Assembly: GCF_000002875.2 (NCBI RefSeq) | Contig: NC_009420.2 | Coordinates: forward strand, 1,072,467 to 1,097,466 | DNA from: Leishmania infantum JPCM5 | Taxonomy: Eukaryota > Euglenozoa > Kinetoplastea > Trypanosomatida > Trypanosomatidae | DNA: 25,000 bases | Reading direction: 5' to 3' | Shown: piece after piece, positions 1 to 9,221 of the stretch | How the letters are laid out: every line of letters begins with the position of its first letter | How positions within the stretch are numbered: the first letter of the stretch is position 1 | Notes under the pieces: model-generated | What the model saw: only the letters and a program-made list of their open reading frames with translations | What the model was told of the DNA's origin: nothing | Databases searched by the model: none | Made by a program: the position numbers and the translations under genes

Positions 1-1060
1 ATGACGCTTAACAGGGGCTCAGTCAAGTGGCCGCACGCGGCGGCGCTTCAGAGGGAGCCACCGCGAGGCAGCCCCCCGAGGTGATTGTTGTATGTTCTGC
101 ATCACGCTTGCACAGCGCACACGCCGCCTCCCTCGCGGCACCACCACAGCCACACACCCAAGGCGCACGCAAGCACACGACAGTCAGCCATATATATATA
201 TATATATGCATTGGTTTGACTTCACGCACGCCACCGCGCAGGCGGCGCGCTCCGATTATTGGTCGATTAATTATGCATCACGCGTTCGTTGCACGCACAC
301 GCACAAAACAGCACCAGCACCAGCTGCGCAGAGCCGGTCGCAGAGGAGCATTCAGATTTCAAGGACTAGAGGTTGCATCTCATGACGGCGCACGGCAGCG
401 AGCTGACGCGCAGCGCAGTCGGATATATGCTTGTTCTCATTGGTCATCAGAGGTTCGCCGCACGCGCCACCAGCACCATCGCAGCCCTCGCTCTCCCTCA
501 CACCATCCATCGGCACCACTCATCGACACGCGAGCGGGACGAGCGAAGTGCAGGTGGGTCTGTCCGCACACCAGCGCAACGCGCGCGCGGCCACAGTGTA
601 AGTCAGCGGATGACGCTTAACAGGGGCTCAGTCAAGTGGCCGCACGCGGCGGCGCTTCAGAGGGAGCCACCGCGAGGCAGCCCCCCGAGGTGATTGTTGT
701 ATGTTCTGCATCACGCTTGCACAGCGCACACGCCGCCTCCCTCGCGGCACCACCACAGCCACACACCCAAGGCGCACGCAAGCACACGACAGTCAGCCAT
801 ATATATATATATATATTGCATTGGTTTGACTTCACGCACGCCACCGCGCAGGCGGCGCGCTCCGATTATTGGTCGATTAATTATGCATCACGCGTTCGTT
901 GCACGCACACGCACAAAACAGCACCAGCACCAGCTGCGCAGAGCCGGTCGCAGAGGAGCATTCAGATTTCAAGGACTAGAGGTTGCATCTCATGACGGCG
1001 CACGGCAGCGAGCTGACGCGCAGCGCAGTCGGATATATGCTTGTTCTCATTGGTCATCAG
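1..1060. repeat. Tandem repeat, 609-610 bp unit, 1.7 copies
   Basis: Bases 1-609 and 610-1060 are two copies of one unit. The second copy stops after the 20-mer block ending at 1060 (ggtcatcag), where unique sequence begins. By eye the shared 451 bases differ only by one extra T after the TA tract (191-207 in copy 1, 800-817 in copy 2). The unit is rich in CA/CG words and holds the TA tract and an AT-rich block with ttaattatgcat. Copy 1 also carries about 160 bases (451-609) that are missing from copy 2. The array probably continues beyond the left edge. Open frames in the unit (for example 27-620 plus and 632-844 minus) are low-complexity His/Arg/Ala-rich and cross the TA tract, so I do not consider them genes. 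Confidence 0.95.
191..207. repeat. TA microsatellite inside repeat copy 1
   Basis: Uninterrupted alternating TA for 17 bases. The matching tract in copy 2 (800-817) has one extra T, the only difference I could find between the two copies. Confidence 0.9.
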
Positions 1061-2005
1061 ATGCTTCAATATAGTGCGCGGCACACAAGAACTTGGATGG
1101 AAGCTGCACAAAAGCGGCAAGCCGTTGAGCCTGTCAGCAGGCTGAAGGCGGAATCGTGTGGCTCCTGAGAAAGCGGCACGTGATGGTTGTGCTCCTTGAT
1201 TAAGCATGCGCGAGGTAGGAAGAGCCTGAGTAGGCAGTAGTAGGCGAAAAGACGAACGGATGCAGGGAACGTGAGTGTGGCGGTGGAAGAAGGCGGCATC
1301 AGGTGGGAACGCACTGAAAAACAAGGAATGCCCCCCCCCCCAAAAAAAAAAAATGAGATGCGAAATCGCAGCGTCAGTGCTTCGCGGCGGTTTGAAGACC
1401 AGTTGGGTGAATGAGGACACTCTGCGTCGTCCACAGCCGCGCTCAGGGACGGAGGACCGTTTCCGTGCGAGTTGATGACAAGCTGGAGGTGGTGCTGCCG
1501 AGTCCTTGAAAGGGCGCGGATGCAGTTAAAAGGTTTACGGGTCAGGGAAGTACGTCTTACCGTTTTTTTTCTCGTTCAGTGCTCTTGTATGGTAGATGAT
1601 TAAATGCCTTCATGCGGAGCCGGTCTCAGCCCGTGTAGTCCGTGTGACATCGCAGTGCATCTCTTTGCTGAAACTCGAGCGGAGGTGGCACGAGGTCGCT
1701 TCAGGCGGCACACGACTCTCTGCCTACCTCAGGTGACCAAAGAGGTGGCTCGCAAAGGCAGATAAAATAGGCAAACAAAAAAAGGACAACAGAAGCGGAC
1801 GTGAAAAGAGGAAGAGAGACGGAGAGGCGTGAATAGCGACGCAGCCAACACGGAGGCCTTCATCGGCTAGAGTTCTGCCCCTGTACTCCCTCGCTCAGAC
1901 TTCTCCTCACGTTAGACCTACGTGATTCTCTCCAATGGTGCGGTGATGGGCCCACCCGGCTTCGCCTCCGCTTCCACCCCGCATGTTGTGCCTCACCTCC
2001 ATAGC
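1061..2005. other. Non-coding stretch, likely 3' UTR/intergenic of the PCI gene
   Basis: This is unique sequence between the truncated end of the repeat array and the stop codon of the PCI-domain gene. It has an 11-C run followed by a 12-A run (1331-1353), purine-rich patches (1796-1830) and no frame with convincing protein composition. The minus-strand frames at 962-1434 read through the A/C run as Phe/Gly homopolymers and look spurious. Most of it is probably the 3' UTR of the minus-strand gene ending at 2006. Confidence 0.6.
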
Positions 2006-3661
2006 TCACACCTCTTCTTGTAAGAGGGGAAAGGGGACCTTCTTTGACAACACCAGCGTCTTGTGCTCGTGCGAGTAGTACCCACGCACATATCCTCGCG
2101 CAATGAGTTTCGCAATCCAGAGCGCCATGCGGTCTTCATCCATAACGCTCTCCGCCATGCAAGCCTCAGAGACTGGCGGCACAGCCTCGTCGTCTCGTGA
2201 GCGTTTCTTCGACTCTGCGGACGGCTTCCCACTCTGCGGCTCCTCGCTGGTGATGTAGGTGTACGCGGCCAGCAACGTTGGAATTGTGATACGGCTGTTG
2301 TCCACGTCAGAAAGTGCCGCCATGGCGGCGTGCACACGGGCGACCACCATGAGATAGCAGAGGATCTTTGCCTGCTGCAGAATTAGATACACGCCGCGGC
2401 GATGGAACGTCGAGGCGTTGCTGTCGAGAGCACCGGAGAAGCGCACCGGGTCCCCTCGCTCAATGGCCGCGGTCAAGGAACCGAACAGGCGCGGGAGCAA
2501 ATCCTCGTCGGCGCGCAGAATCTCAGCGGGGATGCGCCGCCCATTCGCTACACCGGCCACAGAGAGAAAGAAGCGCACCCGCTCCTTGTTGAGGCGCTGA
2601 GGCTCATTGCCGAACCCTGCGGGCGGCAAAAGCGTGTAAGCTATCCGCAAAATGCGGTGGGCTTCGTCGAGCTTCCGCTCGTACAAGCGCATCCGGCCTT
2701 GATAGTAGTGATAGGTGACCACCTCTGACACCATGTGCCGCGAAGGGTGTAGGATGGAGCGTGCCGGCTCTTTGGATGACTCGGCGACATTCTCTGCATG
2801 CTCCACGGCACCCAAGAGTACGGCGCACTGGTGAGTGTTGTAGCGCTGAAACAGAATGATGAGGAGACCGTTCACGAGGGAGAGGGCCCCGCGACGGCGC
2901 GAGTGCTCGGGAGCTTCCTGGGCGTCTACAGACTGGAGTGCAACCAACAGCTTGCGCCACGTTCGTATCACCTGCCCGATGCAATCGTCAATGGCGCTGC
3001 CACTCGCGTGGCGGGCGACTTGCGGTATGCGGTGAACCAGGTACAGCAGCACAAGGGTATCCCAGCCGACAGTGCCGGGAGTGTTACTGTCCACGCGTGG
3101 CGGATAGTGATCGCGGTTCATGGAGTGGCACTCCTGAAAGGACTCGAAGGCGTACAGAAGCCCCTTCAAAAGCGTCGTCTGTAAACTGCGCTCCAGCTGC
3201 TTCTCTGTCACACCGTTGCCCTGCACGGTCTTGCTCGCAGACACAGCTGGATGAGACGAGGACGGGGAGAACGAGCTCGAGTCCTGCAAGATGCACTTGC
3301 GTGTGCAGCGCTGGTATTGCGTCAGGGCACCTGTGATGGCGATGCGCACCACTAGCTCGCGGCAGGACGCGCGCTCCGCCTCGTTGAGGGCCTCCACGGC
3401 AGGTGTTGGCTTGCTTGCTCGGGTGAGTCGAAGATTCCGCGCGTTTTGATGTAAGTATCGCTCGCAGGCCTGCTCCAGCGAGGCATGTGTCGTTTGGATG
3501 AGACTGTGCATAGTCGGAGCGGAGTCGTTTTTGATCTGAACTGGTATGCCCTTCTCCGCCTTGGCGATGGCATCCTTCAAGATGATTCCGTTGCGTGAGC
3601 AAATGCCAGCTGCCGCCGCCTCCAGCCACGTGGCCTCGATGAAAAAGTACTGATGCTCCAT
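2006..3661 (-). CDS. PCI-domain protein, PCID2/Thp1/CSN12 family
   Basis: 551 residues. The family belongs to the TREX-2 mRNA-export complex (Thp1/PCID2) or is COP9-associated (CSN12). In the sequence, the helical-repeat core has the family signature of a YHYYQGRM element (318-324) followed by LRIAYTLLP (338-346). The next helices (LNKERVRFF, about 358-365, and RRIPAEIL, 375-382) occupy the place of the family's segment before the PCI fold. The C-terminal winged helix is visible at 511-546, ending in a basic beta-wing (KTLVLSKKVPFP). A polar insert (472-508) with KKRSRDDE splits the PCI half and could be a nuclear localisation signal. Ser-rich residues 128-140 are another insert. The ATG lies 39 nt after a good pyrimidine tract plus AG, which supports this start. 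The family assignment is fairly firm; choosing between PCID2/Thp1 and CSN12 needs a profile search. It is the last recognisable gene before the left-edge repeats. Confidence 0.8.
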   Translation of the reverse strand: MEHQYFFIEATWLEAAAAGICSRNGIILKDAIAKAEKGIPVQIKNDSAPTMHSLIQTTHASLEQACERYLHQNARNLRLTRASKPTPAVEALNEAERASCRELVVRIAITGALTQYQRCTRKCILQDSSSFSPSSSHPAVSASKTVQGNGVTEKQLERSLQTTLLKGLLYAFESFQECHSMNRDHYPPRVDSNTPGTVGWDTLVLLYLVHRIPQVARHASGSAIDDCIGQVIRTWRKLLVALQSVDAQEAPEHSRRRGALSLVNGLLIILFQRYNTHQCAVLLGAVEHAENVAESSKEPARSILHPSRHMVSEVVTYHYYQGRMRLYERKLDEAHRILRIAYTLLPPAGFGNEPQRLNKERVRFFLSVAGVANGRRIPAEILRADEDLLPRLFGSLTAAIERGDPVRFSGALDSNASTFHRRGVYLILQQAKILCYLMVVARVHAAMAALSDVDNSRITIPTLLAAYTYITSEEPQSGKPSAESKKRSRDDEAVPPVSEACMAESVMDEDRMALWIAKLIARGYVRGYYSHEHKTLVLSKKVPFPLLQEEV

Positions 3662-3700
3662 TTCGAGCTAGCGAGCGATCGAGTCTAACGGCACGGAAGA

Positions 3701-3727
3701 CTGGAAAGGAAGAAAATAAAAAGGAGC
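3701..3727 (-). promoter_or_regulatory. Candidate spliced-leader acceptor for the PCI gene
   Basis: On the minus strand a CT-rich tract (CTCCTTTTTATTTTCTTCC and onward) runs directly into CAG, with the AG at the complement of 3701-3702. This would give a 39 nt 5' UTR before the ATG at 3661. The layout is typical of trypanosomatid trans-splicing. Confidence 0.6.
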
Positions 3728-4460
3728 GAGTGGCAGCTATGGATGTCGGCGCGGCACGGTCGTCGGGAATGCGTGGTTTGCTCTTTGGTTTCCAGTAAAG
3801 AGGGGGGAAGCCGAAGGACTCGATGTGCGAGAGGAAGAAAGAAAAGTAGCGACAGACAGACGGAGAGACGAGAAGACGGCGCACCTATGATGAACGGCAC
3901 CCGGCCTCTGCCGATGAGACTTTACCTGGCGCACGTTATGCGAGCTTGTCCACGGCACGACATTACACGGCAAGACACGACACACACACACACACAGACA
4001 GCACCAGGCACCGCCCAGACACGAGGGAAAGGGGATCTGGCGCGTCTCCCAAGCGACAAGAAAACGAAAACCAGCACGGCCTTTATCTTCCTCCTGTCTG
4101 GCATACTGAGCAGCGGCGGCGTTTTTTTTTTGTGTCGTTCCTTCTCGACTCTGTTGCTGCCTTCTTTCACTCTCGTAGTGGTGGTTATTCCCCGTCACCG
4201 TCTGGGAAGACGCGGCAAAGGAAGGAAGGGGGTGATGTCAACGCAAGCCTCGACATCGATGACACGTCGGCTTCCGCGATGATGCCCGCGCGCAACTTTA
4301 CAATGCGCCTGTGAAGAGGAGGTGGACTACTTATTACGCAAGATGAAAGGGCCAAGCAGATGCGTGTAGGCGAATAGGGCTAAGAGGCGCATGCAAATAC
4401 ACAGGCACAATGCTGTCCATCTCAGGCGGCGTTCGAGTCGCCACGCCTTCTCCTTCGACT
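3728..4460. other. Non-coding spacer, likely 3' UTR of the TRM9-like gene
   Basis: Low-complexity sequence between two minus-strand genes. It holds a CA microsatellite (about 3980-3996), purine-rich patches (3800-3870) and a T run (4122-4130). Several overlapping frames on both strands cross these simple repeats and have no protein-like composition. I see no RNA gene in it. Confidence 0.6.
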
Positions 4461-5483
4461 TCAGCAGCGCTCCAGCATCACACACCAGTTCTCCTTGTCG
4501 TAGTAAGATTTGCTGATTGCGACCGGAATCGATCCTGTCCCATCATCGCTGGCCGCGTCCTTGCACAGCTGCTCCAGTTCTCCCTCCGAAAAAAAGTGAT
4601 AGTAGCGGTGGAACACCTGCTGTGCCCCATCGCACTTCTGATTTCGCTCCCACCGCACGAGACCGTCGCCGGTTTCTGGGTCGACCAGACGCTTTGTGTG
4701 GCCTCGCTGCTCACGTGCCCACACGTAGATGAGTACACGCCCGCCCTGCGGCCGAACGAGGCGAAGGAGCTCACGCACCGCCAGTCTCCGCCGCTCGCGA
4801 CTCGCGTAGTGGTGAATCACCGCTATACTGATGGCGGCATCAAAGACGCCGCTACGCAACGGGCACCGCAGAGCGTCGCTGCGCACCGTATCTGTTCGTG
4901 GGAGCTCCTCCGCAGACACAGGTTTCACCACCGCCTCTGCCTCGCTCTTAGCGCGCTTGCCACTAAGGCGGCGACGCCGCTGCGCATGATGCATGTTGGG
5001 GTCAACCAGCTGACGTTGCGTGGAGCGCAGGAGCTCCTCACTATAGTCGAGACCCACGACGTAGCGGTGTGCGGGTGCAAAGGAGACAAGAGGCGGCAAC
5101 AGCTGCGCTTCTGCCTGCTGCCGCGACTTCATCTCGAGAGAAGCACCTGATGTGCTCATGGGATGCGAGGAGGCGGTGAGGGCAAGTCGCTGTGCTGCCG
5201 AAAAGTACTTCCCATTTCCGCAGCCAACATCCGCCACGAGAGAGAAGGGCGGTAGGCCCTCCAAGAAGGCACCGACCTGTGGCCACGCCTTGTACCGTGT
5301 GCTAGAAAAGTGGTCGGCAATCGCTCTGTACACGTTGTGCACGTGTTCACGCTCGTAGGCAGCGGCATCGGTGGGCGGGAGAGGAAACACCGGCGCACGG
5401 TCCCCCTCCGTGATCACATCGGCTTCCACTCGAGCCCTCTTCGCGTCGGGTGTTGCTGCGGAACCCGCACAGTTAGCCGACAT
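4461..5483 (-). CDS. TRM9: TRM9/ALKBH8-type tRNA wobble-uridine methyltransferase
   Basis: 340 residues from the ATG at 5483. TRM9 and the methyltransferase half of ALKBH8 convert cm5U to mcm5U at the tRNA wobble position, using SAM and the partner Trm112. The sequence starts the fold with the family block VYRAIADHFSSTRYKAWP (51-68), then SAM motif I DVGCGNGKY (85-93), the acidic-loop region VVGLDYS (142-148), SDAL (202-205), the post-motif AISIAVIHHYA (217-227) and a strand at LIYVWAREQ (251-259). The C-terminal blocks YYHFFSEGELEQL (294-306) and YYDKENWCVML (327-337) match the family ending. Two polar inserts (about 102-138 and 163-198) lengthen it relative to yeast Trm9. A longer frame reaches 5522 but begins with TTG, so I chose the first ATG. 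No RNA-recognition or AlkB domain is present, so it is TRM9-like rather than full ALKBH8. Confidence 0.88.
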   Translation of the reverse strand: MSANCAGSAATPDAKRARVEADVITEGDRAPVFPLPPTDAAAYEREHVHNVYRAIADHFSSTRYKAWPQVGAFLEGLPPFSLVADVGCGNGKYFSAAQRLALTASSHPMSTSGASLEMKSRQQAEAQLLPPLVSFAPAHRYVVGLDYSEELLRSTQRQLVDPNMHHAQRRRRLSGKRAKSEAEAVVKPVSAEELPRTDTVRSDALRCPLRSGVFDAAISIAVIHHYASRERRRLAVRELLRLVRPQGGRVLIYVWAREQRGHTKRLVDPETGDGLVRWERNQKCDGAQQVFHRYYHFFSEGELEQLCKDAASDDGTGSIPVAISKSYYDKENWCVMLERC

Positions 5484-5621
5484 CTCTGGCCTGTGTACGT
5501 GTACCCTTGGTAAACAATGCAAGTGCGCGTGCCAAAGGCGAAGATAGATGAAGCGGCACGACGCACTTCACTGGCGCAGCAGTTTTGCAGCCGTGTCAGA
5601 GCAACCGAAACAGTATGTGAA

Positions 5622-5663
5622 CTCGTGTAGGGATGTGGTATTGTGAAAATGGGAAAGAGGGAG
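5622..5663 (-). promoter_or_regulatory. Candidate spliced-leader acceptor for the TRM9-like gene
   Basis: The minus strand has CCTCCCTCTTTCCCATTTTC (complement of 5644-5663). The first AG after it is at the complement of 5622-5623. The resulting 5' UTR would be about 138 nt to the ATG at 5483. The frame between them includes the TTG codon at 5522. Confidence 0.45.
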
Positions 5664-5789
5664 GCAGAATATCATGAGAGAAGATAACGTCGTCTACCTG
5701 TTGCACCATATCGTCACCGAGCATCCGCCCGCAGCGGCTTAGCAACTATACATATGTCTTAGAATGAAGTGTTCGTGTCTGGTGTTTTG

Positions 5790-6230
5790 TGGCCTGCGGC
5801 TCGAACTCTGCCCACACCTCGCCTCGCAGGCCGCCTCACAGTTCATCCCATTGCGCCTTCCGTCACCTGGTGCACCCCTCGCCGTCGCCGGGTTGGGATA
5901 CGTTCGGATCACGCCAACACCCTGCACATCATGTGGATGGCACAAGCGTCTTCAAGGACGCAGGTCGCCCTGAAACAACGCTATAAAGGGCATCACCGCC
6001 GGCAGCAGCAGCGATGCATCGCTCTCACACCCCCCTACGTCGTAGGTGCATGACCTTGTCACCACCGGAGGTGGTTCGGCATTTTGCCAGGGATAGGGGG
6101 GTGCTGCTTGGCCTCCGCACACATAGAGTGAGGGCACTGGATCCTGAGATACCACACGCCGAGGTGGCCTCCTGTCATCAGAGCTCCTAACGTTCTCATC
6201 TTCCAAATCTATCATGCCTCTTTCCGGTGG
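5790..6230. mobile_element. Possible SIDER-like degenerate retroelement (tentative)
   Basis: A GC-richer block of about 440 bp sits in the long gap between the E2 and TRM9-like genes and differs in texture from the simple-repeat flanks. It has no convincing gene, though short frames cross it (5952-6215 minus). Size and location in a 3' UTR fit Leishmania short interspersed degenerate retroelements. Words such as cacatcatgtggatggcac and ccccctacgtcgtaggtgc look like repeat-family sequence to me, but I cannot confirm the 79-base signature or a target-site duplication. The boundaries are approximate. It could equally be the far 3' end of the decayed gene next door. Confidence 0.25.
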
Positions 6231-6360
6231 AGCTATAGATCAAGGAGAAGGCAAGAAGAGAGACAAGAAGCCGAAAGGCGAGGCACCCGAGAAATGCCGG
6301 CTCGCTTCAACTCCGCATCCGCTGCGGTCACCGTATCTCTCTCTCGCCGAAACCGTCCTC

Positions 6361-7860
6361 CTAGGCCGTTATGTGTGCTCGCCGCGTCACGCACCTGCCG
6401 TTGATGATCGTCGCTCTCACCAAGCGAGGCGCCTGCCGTACTCCACTGCGGATTTCCTCCTCGGCGTTGTTGTCGCTTTTGTAAAACAACTCCACGATGT
6501 CGCCTGAAATCCATTTGGCCAGACACTTGACGTCTACCTGCCGCTCGAGCAGCGCGATGAGGGAAAGAGCAGTTTGCCGGCCCATGGATTGAAGAGTCGC
6601 AACGTGCGAGTGCCGAGCCTGCACGAGGTGCTCAGGTACGCCGACAGGCTGCGCTTGTTTGCCACGCGCACGCTCACATGAGAGAAGTAGTGTAGCGTTG
6701 GCACTTAACCATGGCTCATCCAGTGGGCATCTTCCTGCTGCCTTTTCGAAGGAGCTGTCAACTCCGATGAGTCATCGCTAGCGCAAGAGACGTCGTCTCG
6801 CGATGTGAAGCCGTGACGGTGCAGGCGATAATTGTGCTCGTAGACGTGTCGAGGCGTTTCATCGACCAGCGAAACGCTGGCTTCGCGAGCTGCAGCTTTT
6901 CCGTAAGAGGCAGCGTGTATCTCGTTCGACAGGGCATTGTCTAACTTGCGCGACGTCGACTCCACTAGCAGAAGCTCCTCGTCCTTTCTTGGCACCGTAT
7001 GCGCCATGCAGTTGAATAGACACACCATCTTGGCAACTGTCGGCTTGGCGAAGGAAAGCACGTGAAGAGGGAAGATGCAGAGGAAGTTGATCGAGACATG
7101 ATGGCCTGATAAGACCAAGCGGTGAAAGGTATTCTGCATTGCCTATCACAGGAACTCCTGGCTCCATCGGCACCTCTCCGTGTCGCCGCCTCCATTTGCT
7201 TCCACACCCCCGTTCGCACCCGCGGACAACGATGGGTCAAGCGTAGATTTTGTGCGCTTGTTCTTCGGCTTCTTGTCGCAGAGCTCCTCCAAGATGTCGT
7301 GGGCACCGCTCGCACGACCGCGTCGACCGGCGGGTTACTCCTCCATTCTCGACTGCCCAGTGGGCATCTTGCTGTGGCTGTGAGGGGGTCCCAAGAACCA
7401 CGGCGTCGAGCTCGACTCCGAAGACGAGACAGCGGAGCTCCCAGCGTTAGTGTGAAACACCGCATCAGCATCATCCGACGCCCGCGAGAGGCGGTACGTT
7501 TGCCGGCAGTTTCACCCATACCGCCCTCACTAGGCCTTCGCGTCGTCGAAGCGCCGCACACCGCCCGAAACATTGGACCGTTGGATGCGCGAGACGCCCG
7601 CTAAAATGTCCTTCCAGTCTCCACAGGAGCCGCGGACAGGCAACGGCGCGCGTCACCGGCGTGCAAGCTGGTAAAGACGACGGTCCACAAATTCACTGGG
7701 ATTGGTAGCGCACTAAGGTCATGACACAGGGCGTACCTGGGTGCGAGATCAGGTGTGACGATTTCGCGACCGGTGCTGCCGCTTGCACCAGCGATCATCA
7801 CGGAGGGTTGTTTGCCTTTGGATCACATACAAAGAGCCTCTTGAATGTGGTCTGAGCACC
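6361..7860 (-). pseudogene. Decayed protein-coding gene, family unrecognised
   Basis: Protein-like stretches with G/C-rich third positions follow one another on the minus strand but change frame and meet stops. In order: TTFKRLFVCDPKANNPP (about 7849-7802); MIAGASGSTGREIV to LSAAPVE (7798-7622); DWKDILAGVSRIQRSN to RRFDDAKA, ending in TAG (7619-about 7531); SRASDDADAVFHTN onwards (7490), which in one frame passes TAA at 7335-7337, then HDILEELCDKKPKNKRTK, then TGA and TAG together at 7143-7148, and runs to a TAA at 6705. A final segment in another frame carries LSLIALLERQVDVKCLAKWI and ends at 6361. At least three frame changes and four stops rule out a normal gene. The GASGSTG motif hints at a nucleotide-binding loop, but too little is left for a family call. 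A multi-frame sequencing error is less likely because defects are spread over 1.5 kb. Confidence 0.55.
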
Positions 7861-9068
7861 GTGTGCGTAAGCACAATGGGTGAGAAAGAAACAGATCACT
7901 TAGCAGCTGTAGGACTTAAAAGGAAATTAGAGGAGGCACAAGGATTCTCTCCTGGTCTCTCTCTGCCTTCGACTAATTATAAGGGCGCATATACAGTTGT
8001 GGGTGTGTTTGATCGAATACGAACAGAGGGAGAAGTGTATATCCGTCGGTAGATTTTTGTGTGCATATGTGTGTGTGTCTGATTTTGCAGACTCTCCGGC
8101 GTACAACTCGGCGGTGTATCGCGCTGCCCGTCGTTCGGTGAAGGCAAAGAGAGAAGAGCCTTCTATATTGCACACTAGTGCCTAAGTGCCTTGGTAGAAT
8201 GGCAAACTAAAGAATAGAAGACAAAAGATGTCAGCGTGAAAGAGCGAATGTGCGCGTCGACAGTGGAGGGCGTGTGTCCGGTACAAAAAAAAATGCAAAA
8301 AAGTGGTTCAGCCCCGTGTGCACCGCCACGGTCTCCGCTTTCATTCTTCGTTTTCTTTGTTGTGTTTGCGCGAAGGGTAAGAATCAGGCACCGAGAGGCT
8401 TTTGTGGCATCGCTGGAGTTGAAGAACTTTTCACTCATCAAACAGCGCTGCGAAATGAAGGCAATGCAGCCTCACCCCGCTGCGGACGTGTATGAGAAAA
8501 CGGTCTCTAGAATAAGTGCTCCCTTCCCTAAGCCGATAGTTTTCATCGAATCATGCAGCCTCCCTCGTGCACGACTCCTACGCATACACGCATTCCTCTC
8601 ACTCATTCCATTGACCGTTAACCGTTCGAGCTTGCGTGTCACCGTGTCGCGGCAGTGCACGCTGAACCAATGATCTGACTTTTGTTGTTGCACGCTTAGC
8701 TCCGTCCCACAATCCCCTCGGCATCAGCATACAGGCATCCTCTACCGAAGTGCGGACACACAACGACACACGCACACCTATAGGGGAAAGAACAAATAAC
8801 AAAAGAAAAGAGAAGGAAAGCCAAACCCTCTCCTCCCTTCAGATCAGCACTGCACCCGTCTCGAGCGCCAGCTTCGTTGTGGTCATCGCATGCTTCTCTC
8901 TCTACCCCTTGTATGTGTCCGTGTGCACTTTTCGAGAGGGCGGGCTGTGTCTGGGGAGAAGAGTTGGGCACAACTGCAAAAGCACCTTCTTTGTGTGTAT
9001 GAGTGCGTTGAAGTAGAGAGAAAGCGCTAGGCGAAGATGTTTGAATATAAAGTAACACAAACAAATAT

Positions 9069-9084
9069 TATATATATATATATA
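9069..9084. repeat. TA microsatellite
   Basis: Uninterrupted TA alternation in the non-coding stretch downstream of the E2 gene. It resembles the TA tract in the 609 bp repeat unit but has unrelated flanks. Confidence 0.85.
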
Positions 9085-9187
9085 AACAGACCACTACTAA
9101 AACAAAGTGAGAAGATGCGTTATGCCTGTGTTCATCCCGTCTGTCCGTGCGTGTGTGTCTGCTTGTTTAGTTGTTGTTCTTGGTGCG

Positions 9188-9190
<3 letters not shown>

Positions 9191-9220
<30 letters not shown>
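9191..9220. repeat. TG microsatellite, 15 units
   Basis: Thirty bases of perfect TG (CA on the minus, transcribed strand). In the E2 transcript this would be a CA tract in the 3' UTR if the UTR extends this far. Confidence 0.9.

Positions 9221-9221
<1 letters not shown>

Noticed and set aside
27..620. Plus-strand open frame of 197 codons in the tandem repeat
   Set aside because: The reading crosses the TA tract (Ile-Tyr run) and is His/Arg/Ala low complexity. The equivalent frame in copy 2 diverges after the single T insertion, showing no selection to keep it.
4418..4445. T-arm-like word gttcgagtc, considered as a tRNA gene
   Set aside because: The flanking bases do not form a five-pair T stem, and no A box or acceptor stem could be found at the right distance.
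8236..8673. Plus-strand open frame of 145 codons in the long gap
   Set aside because: Opposite strand to all genes, with A/T-rich third positions and no family resemblance.
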